From positions 1 through 33,805 of the forward strand of contig JAFYBM010000064.1 of the NCBI GenBank assembly GCA_017540225.1: a DNA stretch of 33,805 nt. Reading direction: 5' to 3'. The position numbers and the translations under genes were made by a program. The notes beneath the pieces are model-generated. The model was not told the DNA's origin, searched no databases, and saw only the letters and a program-made list of their open reading frames with translations. Below, piece after piece: positions 1 to 8,612 of this stretch (position 1 is its first letter; every line of letters starts with the position of its first letter). The stretch is from Oscillospiraceae bacterium (GTDB lineage Bacteria; Bacillota; Clostridia; Oscillospirales; Ruminococcaceae).

Positions 1-92
1 AGCAGCAGGTCAAGGAAAGCGTGCAGAGCATGACCGGCGTGATCGTATCAAAGGTTCATGTCATTGCCGCAGATATCCTGTTTGATGACTGA
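1..92 (+). CDS. Asp23/Gls24 family envelope stress protein, C-terminal end only
   Basis: The frame beginning at base 3 is open to a TGA at 90-92 and reads as the last 29 residues of a protein, including QSMTGVIVSKVHVIAADI. This matches the usual end of Asp23/Gls24 (YloU-type) proteins, which finish with a 'VxSMTGLxVxxVNVxVxGV' beta-strand pattern. In Clostridia an Asp23 gene commonly lies just upstream of nusB, as here (22-bp gap), which supports the call. The start lies outside the window. Family members associate with the cell envelope and their precise role is unsettled. The call rests on a short fragment plus context. Confidence 0.7.
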   Translation, partial: QQVKESVQSMTGVIVSKVHVIAADILFDD

Positions 93-114
93 ACAAAACC
101 GAAAGGACTGAAAA

Positions 115-543
115 ATGCCCAGTATAACAAGACGCGAAATCCGTGACAGCGCCATGAAGCTGCTGTATGAGACCTCGATGCGGGATGATCCGGTCAGCGT
201 GCTCTATGAGATTGCTGAGGAGATTGACGAGATCATCGTCAACGATGCCGTCCGCGAACTGGTTGACGGCACCCTTGCCCATCAGCAGGAAATTGACGCG
301 CAGATCCAGAAATACAGCCCGAAGCGCAGTGTCAGCCGCATCCCGAAGCTGACGCTCAGCATCCTGCGGCTTGCAATGTTCGAGATCGACTTCGATGACA
401 AAACACCGGTCAATGCAGCCATTTCGGAGGCGATCCTGCTCGCGGAAAACTATACATACTACGAGGAGGATGTCCGCTTTATCAACGGGCTGCTCGGTGC
501 ATATGCCAGAGACCTTGAAAAGCAGGGCAAAAGCCTGACATGA
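115..543 (+). CDS. nusB: Transcription antitermination factor NusB
   Basis: This 142-residue protein has the size and all-helical pattern of NusB, which with NusE (S10) binds boxA RNA and supports antitermination of rRNA operons. The N-terminus (RREIRDSAMKLLYE) is the usual RNA-binding first helix. The C-terminal half has the family signatures PVNAAISEAILLAENY and FINGLLGAYARDL. An A/G-rich ribosome-binding stretch (CCGAAAGGACTG) precedes the ATG. The TGA overlaps the ATG of the next gene in an ATGA (540-543), implying translational coupling. The position between an Asp23 gene and xseA is typical of Clostridia. Confidence 0.95.
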   Translation: MPSITRREIRDSAMKLLYETSMRDDPVSVLYEIAEEIDEIIVNDAVRELVDGTLAHQQEIDAQIQKYSPKRSVSRIPKLTLSILRLAMFEIDFDDKTPVNAAISEAILLAENYTYYEEDVRFINGLLGAYARDLEKQGKSLT

Positions 544-1490
544 AGCTTCTGGGACTGGATACCAGCAACTATACGACATCCTGCGCATGGTATGATACCG
601 AAAGCGGACGCATTTTGCAGCAAAAGCTGCTGCTGCCCGTTCCGGAAGGTCAGGCAGGACTTCGGCAGAGCGACGCTGTGTTTCACCATACACGGCAGCT
701 TCCGGTCATTCTGCGGCAGCTTGCAGAAAATGCAGGCGATCTGCGCCCCGATGCCGTCGGTGTATCTGTCTCGCCGCGGCAGGAGGAAGGCTCCTATATG
801 CCGTGCTTTCTCGCCGGAAAATGTGCCGCCTCAATGATTTCCCTGACACACGGTGTACCGCTCTATGAGACCTCGCACCAGATGGGACATATCCTTGCTG
901 CGCTGTTTTCGGCGGACTGTCTCCCGTGGATGGAACCGGATGCAAGACCGTTTCTGGCATTTCATGTCAGCGGCGGCACGACCGATCTTGTGCGCTGCAC
1001 ACCGGATGCGGAAAGCGTACTGCGAATCGAACCGGTCGCATCATCACTGGATCTCAAGGCGGGGCAGGCCGTTGACCGCGTCGGGCTGATGCTCGGTCTG
1101 CAATTTCCCTGCGGTCCTGCGCTCGAAGCGCTGGCCATGCAGAGCAGCAGCAAAAAACATATGCAGGTGAAGCTGAAGGACCGCTGCTGCTCGCTTTCCG
1201 GTTTGCAGAATCAGTGTGAACAAATGCTGAAAAAGGGCGAAGCGCCGCCGGATATTGCACGTTACTGTCTAAATTCGGTTGCTGCGGTGCTCTCTGCCAT
1301 GACAAAAGCTGCCGTCACAGAGGATACGGCCGTGCTTTATGCAGGCGGTGTGCTCTCCGACCGGCTGATTCAGCAGCAGCTCGCGGCACTTCCCGTTCAG
1401 ACCGCCTTTGCCGAACCGGCTTTTTCCTGCGATAATGCCGCAGGCATCGCTATTTTTGCAGCAAGGAGGGCAGCATTATGTCAATCCTGA
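540..1490 (+). CDS. TsaD/Kae1-like paralogue (peptidase M22 family), not the canonical TsaD
   Basis: This 316-residue protein belongs to the ASKHA-fold Kae1/TsaD family. It starts with LGLDTSNYTTS, has a metal-binding HxxxH at H113/H117 (SHQMGH), a nucleotide-loop HVSGGTTDL near residue 142, YAGGVLSDRL, and near the end CDNAAGIA, whose Asp matches the third metal ligand of TsaD. Canonical TsaD makes the t6A modification of tRNA. This gene lies between nusB and xseA, overlapping both (4 bp and 13 bp), a place where Clostridia carry a second, divergent copy. It lacks the usual 'GGVAAN' wording (GGVLSD here). Substrate unknown; whether a normal tsaD exists elsewhere cannot be seen from this window. 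Confidence 0.8.
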   Translation: MKLLGLDTSNYTTSCAWYDTESGRILQQKLLLPVPEGQAGLRQSDAVFHHTRQLPVILRQLAENAGDLRPDAVGVSVSPRQEEGSYMPCFLAGKCAASMISLTHGVPLYETSHQMGHILAALFSADCLPWMEPDARPFLAFHVSGGTTDLVRCTPDAESVLRIEPVASSLDLKAGQAVDRVGLMLGLQFPCGPALEALAMQSSSKKHMQVKLKDRCCSLSGLQNQCEQMLKKGEAPPDIARYCLNSVAAVLSAMTKAAVTEDTAVLYAGGVLSDRLIQQQLAALPVQTAFAEPAFSCDNAAGIAIFAARRAALCQS

Positions 1491-2683
1491 GCGTCAGTCA
1501 GCTCAACCGCTATGTTGCATTCCGGCTGCATGAGGATGACAGGCTGCGTATGGTACTCGTGCGCGGCGAAATCGCTAATTTCACGCGGAATTTCCGCTCC
1601 GGCCACTGCTATTTCAGCATTCGGGATGAGGAAGCATCCGTGCGGGCAGTCATGTTCCGCAGCCACGCGGACAGACTCCCCTTTCAGCCGGAAAACGGGA
1701 TGCACATTATTTTACAGGGCGCAGTCACTTTATATGAGCGCGACGGCGCCTATCAGATCAATGTGACGGATATGCAGCCGGACGGTGTCGGTGCGCAGGC
1801 ACTCGCCTTGCAGCAGCGCCGCGAAAAGCTCGCAAAGCTCGGTTATTTTGATCCGGCGCGCAAGCGTCCGCTGCCTCCCCTGCCGCAGAAAATCGGCATT
1901 GTGACCTCCCGCAGCGGTGCTGCACTGCATGATATGCTGCAAATTCTGGAGCGTCGCTGCCCGATCGTACAGGTTTGTATCTATCCGGCGCTTGTGCAGG
2001 GCGATGCGGCACCGGAATCCATTGCAAATGCGCTGAAAATCGCCGGCTCCGATCACTGTGACGTCATTCTGATGGGACGCGGCGGCGGCTCCAATGAGGA
2101 TCTCTCGGCCTTCCAGTCGGAAACCGTTGCAAAAGCAATATTCGATTCACCGGTTCCGGTCATCAGCGCCGTCGGACATGAAACCGACCACTGCATTGCA
2201 GATGAGGTCGCAGATCAGCGTGCGCCGACACCCTCCGCTGCCGCAGAGCTGGCTGTTCCGGAGCTTTCCGCGCTGCAAAATGCGGTTTCTGTGCAGATGC
2301 AGCGGATTGACCGCGCTTTTTCTGCGATATACGAGAATAAAGCACATTCCTTGCAGACACTCCGGCAAAAACTGATACAAGTATCACCAGAGGGGCGTTT
2401 GCAGCTTCTTGCCGCAGAGTATACTGCATTGACCGGACGATTCCGCCGCGCAGCCGGACAGTATTTGCAGCAGCAGGAGGACAGCCTGCAAATGCAGCTT
2501 GCGAAGCTCGAAGCATTCAGTCCCGTTGCAATTTTACAGCGCGGCTATGCACTTGTTTATCACGAAAATTCGCTGGTTCGCCGTGCAGATTCCCTTCAGG
2601 CCGGCGATCCGCTCACAATACCGCTGGCAAACGGCTCTGTTACCGCTGCGGTCACGGAGATCCGGAAAGGAACAGAAGCATGA
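1478..2683 (+). CDS. xseA: Exodeoxyribonuclease VII large subunit
   Basis: This 401-residue protein is the catalytic large subunit of exonuclease VII, which degrades single-stranded DNA into oligonucleotides. An N-terminal OB-fold spans about residues 1-100 (EIANFTRNFRSGHCYFSIRD). The nuclease domain follows, with GIVTSRSGAALHD (140-152), MGRGGGSNEDLSAF (199-212) and GHETDHCIADEVADQRAPTP (233-252), all conserved in the family. The C-terminal part is helical, as expected for the segment that binds XseB. The ATG lies inside the end of the preceding gene, with AAGGAGG just upstream. The stop overlaps xseB by ATGA. Confidence 0.97.
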   Translation: MSILSVSQLNRYVAFRLHEDDRLRMVLVRGEIANFTRNFRSGHCYFSIRDEEASVRAVMFRSHADRLPFQPENGMHIILQGAVTLYERDGAYQINVTDMQPDGVGAQALALQQRREKLAKLGYFDPARKRPLPPLPQKIGIVTSRSGAALHDMLQILERRCPIVQVCIYPALVQGDAAPESIANALKIAGSDHCDVILMGRGGGSNEDLSAFQSETVAKAIFDSPVPVISAVGHETDHCIADEVADQRAPTPSAAAELAVPELSALQNAVSVQMQRIDRAFSAIYENKAHSLQTLRQKLIQVSPEGRLQLLAAEYTALTGRFRRAAGQYLQQQEDSLQMQLAKLEAFSPVAILQRGYALVYHENSLVRRADSLQAGDPLTIPLANGSVTAAVTEIRKGTEA

Positions 2684-2871
2684 AATTTGAAGAAGGTATG
2701 CAGCAGCTTCTTGCGATCACCGCAAAGCTCGAAGAAGGCGGCCTTTCGCTTGAGGAAGCCGTGAAGCTCTACGGCGAGGGCGCAAAGCTCGCCGCAGAAT
2801 GCAAAAAAGAACTCGATCAGGCAAAACTGACAGTATCGGAATACGGACAGACAAAGCCGGGCGAAGCCTGA
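2680..2871 (+). CDS. xseB: Exodeoxyribonuclease VII small subunit
   Basis: This 63-residue protein has the standard XseB length and pattern: KFEEGMQQLLAITAKLEEGG followed by LSLEEAVKLYGEGAKLAAEC and a short helical end. It forms small coiled helices that bind the XseA C-terminal region and regulate the nuclease. The ATG overlaps the xseA stop in an ATGA, so the two subunits are probably made in a coupled fashion. A 30-bp gap separates it from dxs. Confidence 0.95.
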   Translation: MKFEEGMQQLLAITAKLEEGGLSLEEAVKLYGEGAKLAAECKKELDQAKLTVSEYGQTKPGEA

Positions 2872-2901
2872 GGCAAGTAACTTGACTGTACGGAGAAAAA
2901 A

Positions 2902-4812
2902 ATGAGTAAAGAACGTCAATATACGCCGCAGAATGTCTCGCTGCGTGAACTGGAGCTGCCGTCAGATCTGAAAAATCTGACCCTGCCGCAGTGTAATGCA
3001 CTTTGCGAGGAGATTCGCGGGATGCTGATCCGCACCGTTTTGCAGACGGGCGGCCATCTGGCATCCAATCTCGGCGTGGTTGAGCTGACACTCGCGCTGC
3101 ACAGAAACTTTAATTCTCCCGATGACCGTTTTGTCTGGGACGTCGGGCATCAGGCCTATGTGCATAAAATCCTCACCGGACGCGCAGATCAGCTTCCACA
3201 GCTGCGGCAGGAGAATGGTCTGGCGGGATTCCCGAAGCCTTCGGAATCCCCGCATGACACCTTTATCACCGGACACAGCAGCACAGCAATCTCTGCTGCT
3301 TTCGGCATGGCAGAGGCCATGCGGCTTTCCGGCGATACGGAACACTATGCCGTTGCCGTCGTCGGAGACGGCGCCATGACCGGCGGCATGGTCTATGAGG
3401 GCATGAACAATGCCGGAAAATCCAAATCAAACCTGATCGTCATTCTCAATGACAATAATCAGGCGATCTCGAAAAATGTCGGTGCAATCGCAAAATACCT
3501 TGCGAAGATCCGCAGCAGCGAGGATTACGTCCGCGCAAAATGGAAGGTCGAAAGCGTCATCCGAAAGGCGCCGGCAATCGGTGACAAAATGGCGGTTTCA
3601 CTGAAATCCGCCAAAGACAAGCTGCGCAAAAACCTCGTTCAGACAACGATTTTCGAGGATATGGGATTTGTATATCTCGGCCCTGTGGACGGCCATGATT
3701 CCGAGGCACTGGATGAGGTGCTGACGGTTGCGAAAAGCTACCGCAGACCTGTGCTCGTCCATGTCAAAACGATCAAGGGCAAGGGCTATGCCCCCGCCGA
3801 GGAAAATCCCGGCGAATATCACGGAATCCCGCCTGAATTTCACGGCGTTTCCCGCATTGACGTCGATGCCAAGGATCCGGAGCTTTCGATCGGTGACTGC
3901 TTCTCCAATGTTTTCGGCAAAGAGCTGACCGAGCTTGCGAAGCAGGATGAACGCATTTTTGCTGTCACCGCCGCCATGAAATACGGCACCGGCCTGCAAT
4001 TCTTCTGCGCCGATCATCCGGACAGATTCTACGATGTCGGCATCGCGGAGCAGCACGCCATGACCTTCTGCGCAGCACTCGCCTCAATGGGTAAGCTGCC
4101 TGTTTTCGCCGTATATTCGACATTTTTACAGCGTTCCTTTGACCAGATGCTGCATGATACGGCCATTGCAGGTTATCATATTGTGCTCGGCGTTGACCGC
4201 GCCGGCATTGTCGGTGAGGACGGCGAAACGCATCAGGGTATTTTTGATATTGCGATGCTGACCGCAATTCCCGGCTGCAAGATCTATGCGCCGGCGACCT
4301 ATCCGGAATTACAGGCTTGTCTGCGGCAGGGGCTGTTTCAGGATACCGGCCTGACCGCAATCCGCTACCCGCGCGGCAGCGAATCTGCACATTTCCCGCT
4401 TGATCCGGAAACCGTCTGCTCGCATATCTCGGATGAGGAGCTGCTGCTTATCACCTACGGACGGCTCTCCGAGCAGGTCTACACAGTCATGCAGCAATTG
4501 CACGAAGAGGGCATCCCCTGCGGTATGCTCAAGCTGACAACCATTTTCCCGATTCCGGAGCATACACTCGAAATCGCACGCAAATACAGGAAAATCTGCT
4601 TCTTTGAGGAAGGCTATGCGATCGGCGGTATCGGCGAAATCTTTGCCTCCCGCCTGATGCAGAGCGACTGGAACGGCAGATTCCGATGTCGTGCAATCGA
4701 AAACTTTGTCCCGCAGGGAACTGTCTGCGAATGTATGGATCGCGTCGGACTGAGTGTGCCGAAAATGCTTGCACTTGCGAAGGAGCTTTATCATGGCAGC
4801 ACAGAGGCTTGA
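2902..4812 (+). CDS. dxs: 1-deoxy-D-xylulose-5-phosphate synthase
   Basis: This 636-residue thiamine-diphosphate enzyme condenses pyruvate and glyceraldehyde 3-phosphate, the first step of the MEP isoprenoid route. Visible motifs are HQAYVHKILTGR (83-94), GHSSTAIS (124-131), the ThDP motif GDGAMTGG (155-162) running into NNAG, the transketolase glutamate in VGIAEQHAM (E383), and DRAGIVGEDGETHQG (432-446). Length matches the family (about 620-640). The ATG has GGAGAAAAAA upstream. The 3' end overlaps the tlyA start by 20 bp. The next MEP enzyme, dxr, lies at the far end of this window in another operon. Confidence 0.97.
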   Translation: MSKERQYTPQNVSLRELELPSDLKNLTLPQCNALCEEIRGMLIRTVLQTGGHLASNLGVVELTLALHRNFNSPDDRFVWDVGHQAYVHKILTGRADQLPQLRQENGLAGFPKPSESPHDTFITGHSSTAISAAFGMAEAMRLSGDTEHYAVAVVGDGAMTGGMVYEGMNNAGKSKSNLIVILNDNNQAISKNVGAIAKYLAKIRSSEDYVRAKWKVESVIRKAPAIGDKMAVSLKSAKDKLRKNLVQTTIFEDMGFVYLGPVDGHDSEALDEVLTVAKSYRRPVLVHVKTIKGKGYAPAEENPGEYHGIPPEFHGVSRIDVDAKDPELSIGDCFSNVFGKELTELAKQDERIFAVTAAMKYGTGLQFFCADHPDRFYDVGIAEQHAMTFCAALASMGKLPVFAVYSTFLQRSFDQMLHDTAIAGYHIVLGVDRAGIVGEDGETHQGIFDIAMLTAIPGCKIYAPATYPELQACLRQGLFQDTGLTAIRYPRGSESAHFPLDPETVCSHISDEELLLITYGRLSEQVYTVMQQLHEEGIPCGMLKLTTIFPIPEHTLEIARKYRKICFFEEGYAIGGIGEIFASRLMQSDWNGRFRCRAIENFVPQGTVCECMDRVGLSVPKMLALAKELYHGSTEA

Positions 4813-5542
4813 TGCGGCCATGATGCAGCGCGGGCTGAGCGAGTCGCGTACCCGCGCCCAAAGCTCGATTGCGGCAGGCTCCGTGACCGTCAACGGCATT
4901 GTTTGTATGAAGGCCTCGCAAAAGGTCACAGATGCCGACGAGATCATACTGACAGCACCGCTGCCCTTTGTCGGACGCGGCGGCTATAAGCTGAAATTTG
5001 CGCTCGCGGAATGGAAGATCCCGCTGAAAAACAAGCATTGCCTCGACATCGGTGCTTCGACCGGCGGCTTCACGGACTGTATGCTGCAAAACGGCGCTGC
5101 ATCGGTGCTCGCCGTCGATGTCGGTCACGATCAGCTTGCACAGCAGCTGCGTGAAGATCCGCGTGTGATCGTGCGGGAGGGCACCGACCTCCGCACACTC
5201 CCGCCGGATTCGGAGGGACTGCCTGCTGAGTTTGCAGCCTGTGATGTGTCATTCATCTCCCTGAAACAAATCATCCCGCATCTTGCCGCATTGCTGACAC
5301 CGGAGGCCGAAGCAGTTTTGCTGGTCAAGCCGCAGTTTGAAGCCGGAAGACAGGCACTCAATAAGCACGGGATCGTGCGCGAGGAAAAGATCCGCCTGCG
5401 CGTGCTGCGGGAGATTCGTGATTTCGCTGCGCAATGCGGTTTTATCCCGCTCCATGACTGTGAATCCCCCATTCAGGGCGGCAGCGGTAATATCGAGTAT
5501 CTGCTGCATTTACAGCGCATTGCAAACAGTGAATCACACTGA
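4793..5542 (+). CDS. tlyA: TlyA family rRNA (cytidine-2'-O)-methyltransferase
   Basis: This 249-residue protein has an N-terminal S4 RNA-binding domain (RLDAAMMQRGLSESRTRAQSS, then GSVTVNG) and an FtsJ-like methyltransferase domain with the SAM loop LDIGASTGGFTDC, the acidic strand-end VLAVDVGHDQL, CDVSFISLKQIIP and LVKPQFEAG. TlyA methylates ribosomal RNA cytidines; some homologues were first described as haemolysins. I chose the ATG at 4793 because AAGGAG (4780-4785) sits 7 bp ahead and the protein then begins MAAQRLDAAM, as in homologues. A GTG at 4754 is in frame but adds 13 atypical residues. It overlaps dxs by 20 bp. Confidence 0.95.
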   Translation: MAAQRLDAAMMQRGLSESRTRAQSSIAAGSVTVNGIVCMKASQKVTDADEIILTAPLPFVGRGGYKLKFALAEWKIPLKNKHCLDIGASTGGFTDCMLQNGAASVLAVDVGHDQLAQQLREDPRVIVREGTDLRTLPPDSEGLPAEFAACDVSFISLKQIIPHLAALLTPEAEAVLLVKPQFEAGRQALNKHGIVREEKIRLRVLREIRDFAAQCGFIPLHDCESPIQGGSGNIEYLLHLQRIANSESH

Positions 5543-5552
5543 GGAACCGCTT

Positions 5553-6440
5553 ATGAAATATGTCATTTTCCCCAATCTCACAAAACCCGCTGCACATCGC
5601 ACTGCACTCGCAGTATGCGAAAAGCTGCGCGGATTATCAGGTGAGATCATCATGGATGAAGCACTCCGGCAGCAATTTGATGCAGTCGGATATATCCGGT
5701 TTCTGCCGGAGGACACCGTTTTGCAGGACGCGGATTTTGTCATTGCGATCGGCGGCGACGGCACGATTCTGCGATATGCGCGCATGATCCTGCGGGATGC
5801 TGCGGCACATCATAAGACACCTGTCCCGCTGGTCGGCATCAATACCGGCACGCTCGGCTTTCTCGCTGCATTTGAATCCGATGAGCTTGATATGCTCGAA
5901 CGGCTTGAAACCGGCGATTACACTCGCAGCGAGCGAATGCTTCTGCAAGCGGAGCTGCCGGATTCCGCAGGCATTCAGACCGATGTAGGCTGCATCGCAC
6001 TGAATGACATCTACGCCTCACGCATGAATGGCAAGATCTGCGATTTTTCTGTTGCGGTTGACGGTCAGCAGATCGGCGTATTCCGTGCAGACGGCATTAT
6101 TTTTTCCACGCCGACCGGCTCCTCTGCATATGCACTTTCTGCCGGCGGACCCGTCATGGAGCCGGATCTCGCACTGATCGAAATGAATCTCATCTGTCCG
6201 CATTCCCTGTTTGCAAGACCGATGCTGTTTGCACCGACACGCAGCATCCGCGTTACCTACCGCGGTGCCGGAAACGGCGGTCTGCGTGTTCACACGGACG
6301 GCGCGGAAACAGCAATTCTCCGGAATACACAGTCCTTTACTGTCCGGCGTGCGGATCACAGTATTCCGTTCATTACCTGCAAAGGCCAGACATTCTATGA
6401 TGTACTCAGCGGCAAGCTCATGCGCCCGCTGAAAGCATGA
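5553..6440 (+). CDS. nadK: NAD kinase
   Basis: This 295-residue enzyme phosphorylates NAD to NADP. The GGDGT motif is present (AIGGDGTILRYAR), followed by GINTGTLGFLA, NDIYASR, a divergent FRADGIIFSTPTGSSAYALS nucleotide-binding segment, and the C-terminal sugar-kinase-like region. The frame is open upstream to 5337, but those 72 residues are antiparallel to nothing known and cover tlyA. The ATG at 5553 preceded by GAGG (5541-5544) gives the normal MKYVIFPN start. It follows tlyA by 10 bp and precedes argR, the usual clostridial order. Confidence 0.96.
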   Translation: MKYVIFPNLTKPAAHRTALAVCEKLRGLSGEIIMDEALRQQFDAVGYIRFLPEDTVLQDADFVIAIGGDGTILRYARMILRDAAAHHKTPVPLVGINTGTLGFLAAFESDELDMLERLETGDYTRSERMLLQAELPDSAGIQTDVGCIALNDIYASRMNGKICDFSVAVDGQQIGVFRADGIIFSTPTGSSAYALSAGGPVMEPDLALIEMNLICPHSLFARPMLFAPTRSIRVTYRGAGNGGLRVHTDGAETAILRNTQSFTVRRADHSIPFITCKGQTFYDVLSGKLMRPLKA

Positions 6441-6494
6441 TTCCATCCGCGGCGGCATTGACCCGCCAAAAATGACAAAAAGGAGGGCAAACTC

Positions 6495-6935
6495 ATGCCC
6501 AATGCAAGACATGAAGCAATTTTACAGATTATTCAGTCACAGGAAATCAGCACACAGGAAGCACTGCGCGACATTCTTGAAGCACAGGGCTTCAGCGTCA
6601 CACAGGCAACGATCTCACGCGACATCCGGCAGCTCGGACTGCGCAAGCGCCGCACAGCAAGCGGCATCAGCTGCTATACCAAAGCACATACTGCACCGTC
6701 CGCTCCGAATAACCTTCTCTCGGATGTTGTCGTCAAAATTGACTATGCAATCAACACAGTCGTTGTGACCTGCCACGCAGGCTCGGCGCAGGCTGCCTGT
6801 GCTGTTCTCGACCGGATGCAGCTGCCGGAAATTGTCGGCACGATCGCCGGCGATGACACGATCTTTATTCTGACACGCTCGGAGGCAAGCGCAAAGCAGC
6901 TCATCGGCTCGCTCGAATCCCAGATCTGGGGGTAA
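6495..6935 (+). CDS. argR: Arginine repressor ArgR
   Basis: This 146-residue regulator has an N-terminal winged helix-turn-helix (residues 1-70), with QATISRDIRQLGLRK as the DNA-recognition helix. The C-terminal domain holds the oligomerisation and arginine-binding region, ending in VGTIAGDDTIFILTRS. ArgR hexamers bind arginine and repress arginine biosynthesis genes. Context (nadK-argR-recN) is the standard clostridial and bacillar arrangement; no ARG-box-like palindrome or arginine gene is obvious nearby. A strong ribosome-binding site, AAAAGGAGGG, lies just ahead of the ATG. Confidence 0.96.
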   Translation: MPNARHEAILQIIQSQEISTQEALRDILEAQGFSVTQATISRDIRQLGLRKRRTASGISCYTKAHTAPSAPNNLLSDVVVKIDYAINTVVVTCHAGSAQAACAVLDRMQLPEIVGTIAGDDTIFILTRSEASAKQLIGSLESQIWG

Positions 6936-6938
6936 GGA

Positions 6939-8600
6939 ATGTTAAGGGAACTCTCTATTGAAAATCTGGCCGTAATTGAATCGGCTGTCATCCCGCTGGA
7001 GCAGGGCTTCAATGCTTTCACCGGCGAGACAGGCGCAGGAAAATCCATTCTGATCCACGGCATACAGGCCGTGCTCGGCCAGCGCACAAGCAAGGATCTT
7101 GTGCGAACCGGCTGCAAAAAGGCTGTGATTACGGCGGTTTTCGCGCCGCTTTCTCCGGAGGCAAAGGCAATTCTCGAAGAATACGGCTTCAGCACCGAGG
7201 ATGATGAGCTGTTCCCGACGCGCGAAATCTCTGCGGACGGCGGCAGCACCGGCCGTGTCAACGGAAAATCGGCACCTGTCGCACTCCTGCGCGCACTCGG
7301 TGAAACACTTGTCAATATCCACGGTCAGCACGATAACCAGATTCTTCTGCGGCCGGAGCGGCATCTGGATGTGCTCGACAGCTTCGGTGATGACAACAGC
7401 CTGCTGCATATCTATCAAACTGAGTTCCAGCAGCTGCAAGCCTGTGCCCGCACACTCAATCAGCTCAAAAAAGCGGAACAGGAAAAAATGCAGCGCTTAC
7501 AGCAATTACAGGAAACCATTGAAGAAATCGGTGAGCTGGATCCGCAGCCGCAGGAGGATGTGCAGCTGGAAGCAAAATTTCAGGCTGCAAGCCGTGCGGA
7601 GGATACGGCGGAGCTGGCGGGCAATGTCTGCCGGATGCTAACGGACGGCGAAGAAAACCTTTCCGATGCACTGGCACTGGCCTGCGAGCAGCTTGCGCGG
7701 CTGACCTCTGCCGAACCGGAGGCGGAGCCGCTGCTTGAACGCCTGAAGGCACTCAATATTGAGCTGCGAGATATTGCGGATGACGTCAGCGACTATGCGG
7801 GCGGACAGCTTTCTCCTGCTGAATTTCAGAAGCTCAACGACCGCCGCAATGCAGTCAATTCGACGGCACTTCGATACCACACCGATGCTGACGGTCTGCG
7901 GCAGATCTATGAGGATGCCGTGCGCGAGGTTTCTGCAATCGAATCGGATTCCAACCGGCTCAGAACGCTGACCGAGGAACGCACCGAGCGGCTGCATCGC
8001 GTCACCGAGCTTGCCAGACAGCTCACAGCACACCGCCAAAAGCTCGCCGCAGAATTTGCGCGCCGTGTCGGTGAGGAGCTTACCTATCTCAATATGCCGC
8101 GTGTGCAGCTTTCCGTTGATCTGACGCAGGGCAAGCTGACACCGAACGGCATGGATCATGCAGAATTCCTGATCTCTGCAAACCCCGGCGAGCCGCCAAA
8201 GCCCATTGCACAGATTGCATCGGGCGGTGAGCTTTCCCGTATGATGCTGGCACTGAAAGCCGTTTTGGCAGAGCGCGATGCGATTCCGACACTGATCTTT
8301 GATGAGATCGACACCGGCGTCAGCGGCAAGGCCGCACAGAAAATCGGGCGCAAGCTCCGCGATCTTTCCATGCATCATCAGGTCATCTGCGTCACGCATC
8401 TTGCACAGCTCGCCACACAGGCAAATCATCACCTGCTGATCGAAAAGCACAGCACCGATACCGCAACCAGCACGGAGGTCACCGTACTTGACCGCGATGC
8501 CCGCATTCGGGAGATTGCACGCATCATGGGCGGCGATGATGATTCTGCACTTCTGCTGCAAACCGCAGAAGCTGCACTGGATGCAGCCCGGAAACCGTAA
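6939..8600 (+). CDS. recN: DNA repair protein RecN
   Basis: This 553-residue SMC-like ATPase acts early in double-strand break repair. It has a Walker A motif GETGAGKS (29-36), an internal coiled-coil (roughly residues 160-380, rich in Glu/Gln/Leu), and in the C-terminal half an ABC signature ASGGELSRMMLALKAV followed by Walker B LIFDEIDTGVSG and a VTHLAQLA switch. Length matches RecN. The ATG starts 3 bp after the argR stop, with GGGGTAAGG as ribosome-binding sequence inside the end of argR. Confidence 0.97.
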   Translation: MLRELSIENLAVIESAVIPLEQGFNAFTGETGAGKSILIHGIQAVLGQRTSKDLVRTGCKKAVITAVFAPLSPEAKAILEEYGFSTEDDELFPTREISADGGSTGRVNGKSAPVALLRALGETLVNIHGQHDNQILLRPERHLDVLDSFGDDNSLLHIYQTEFQQLQACARTLNQLKKAEQEKMQRLQQLQETIEEIGELDPQPQEDVQLEAKFQAASRAEDTAELAGNVCRMLTDGEENLSDALALACEQLARLTSAEPEAEPLLERLKALNIELRDIADDVSDYAGGQLSPAEFQKLNDRRNAVNSTALRYHTDADGLRQIYEDAVREVSAIESDSNRLRTLTEERTERLHRVTELARQLTAHRQKLAAEFARRVGEELTYLNMPRVQLSVDLTQGKLTPNGMDHAEFLISANPGEPPKPIAQIASGGELSRMMLALKAVLAERDAIPTLIFDEIDTGVSGKAAQKIGRKLRDLSMHHQVICVTHLAQLATQANHHLLIEKHSTDTATSTEVTVLDRDARIREIARIMGGDDDSALLLQTAEAALDAARKP

Positions 8601-8612
8601 AGGAGAATCGGA

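Noticed and set aside
5337-5552. Longer nadK with 72 extra N-terminal residues
   Set aside because: This part overlaps tlyA out of frame and the ATG at 5553 has the ribosome-binding site and the family start.
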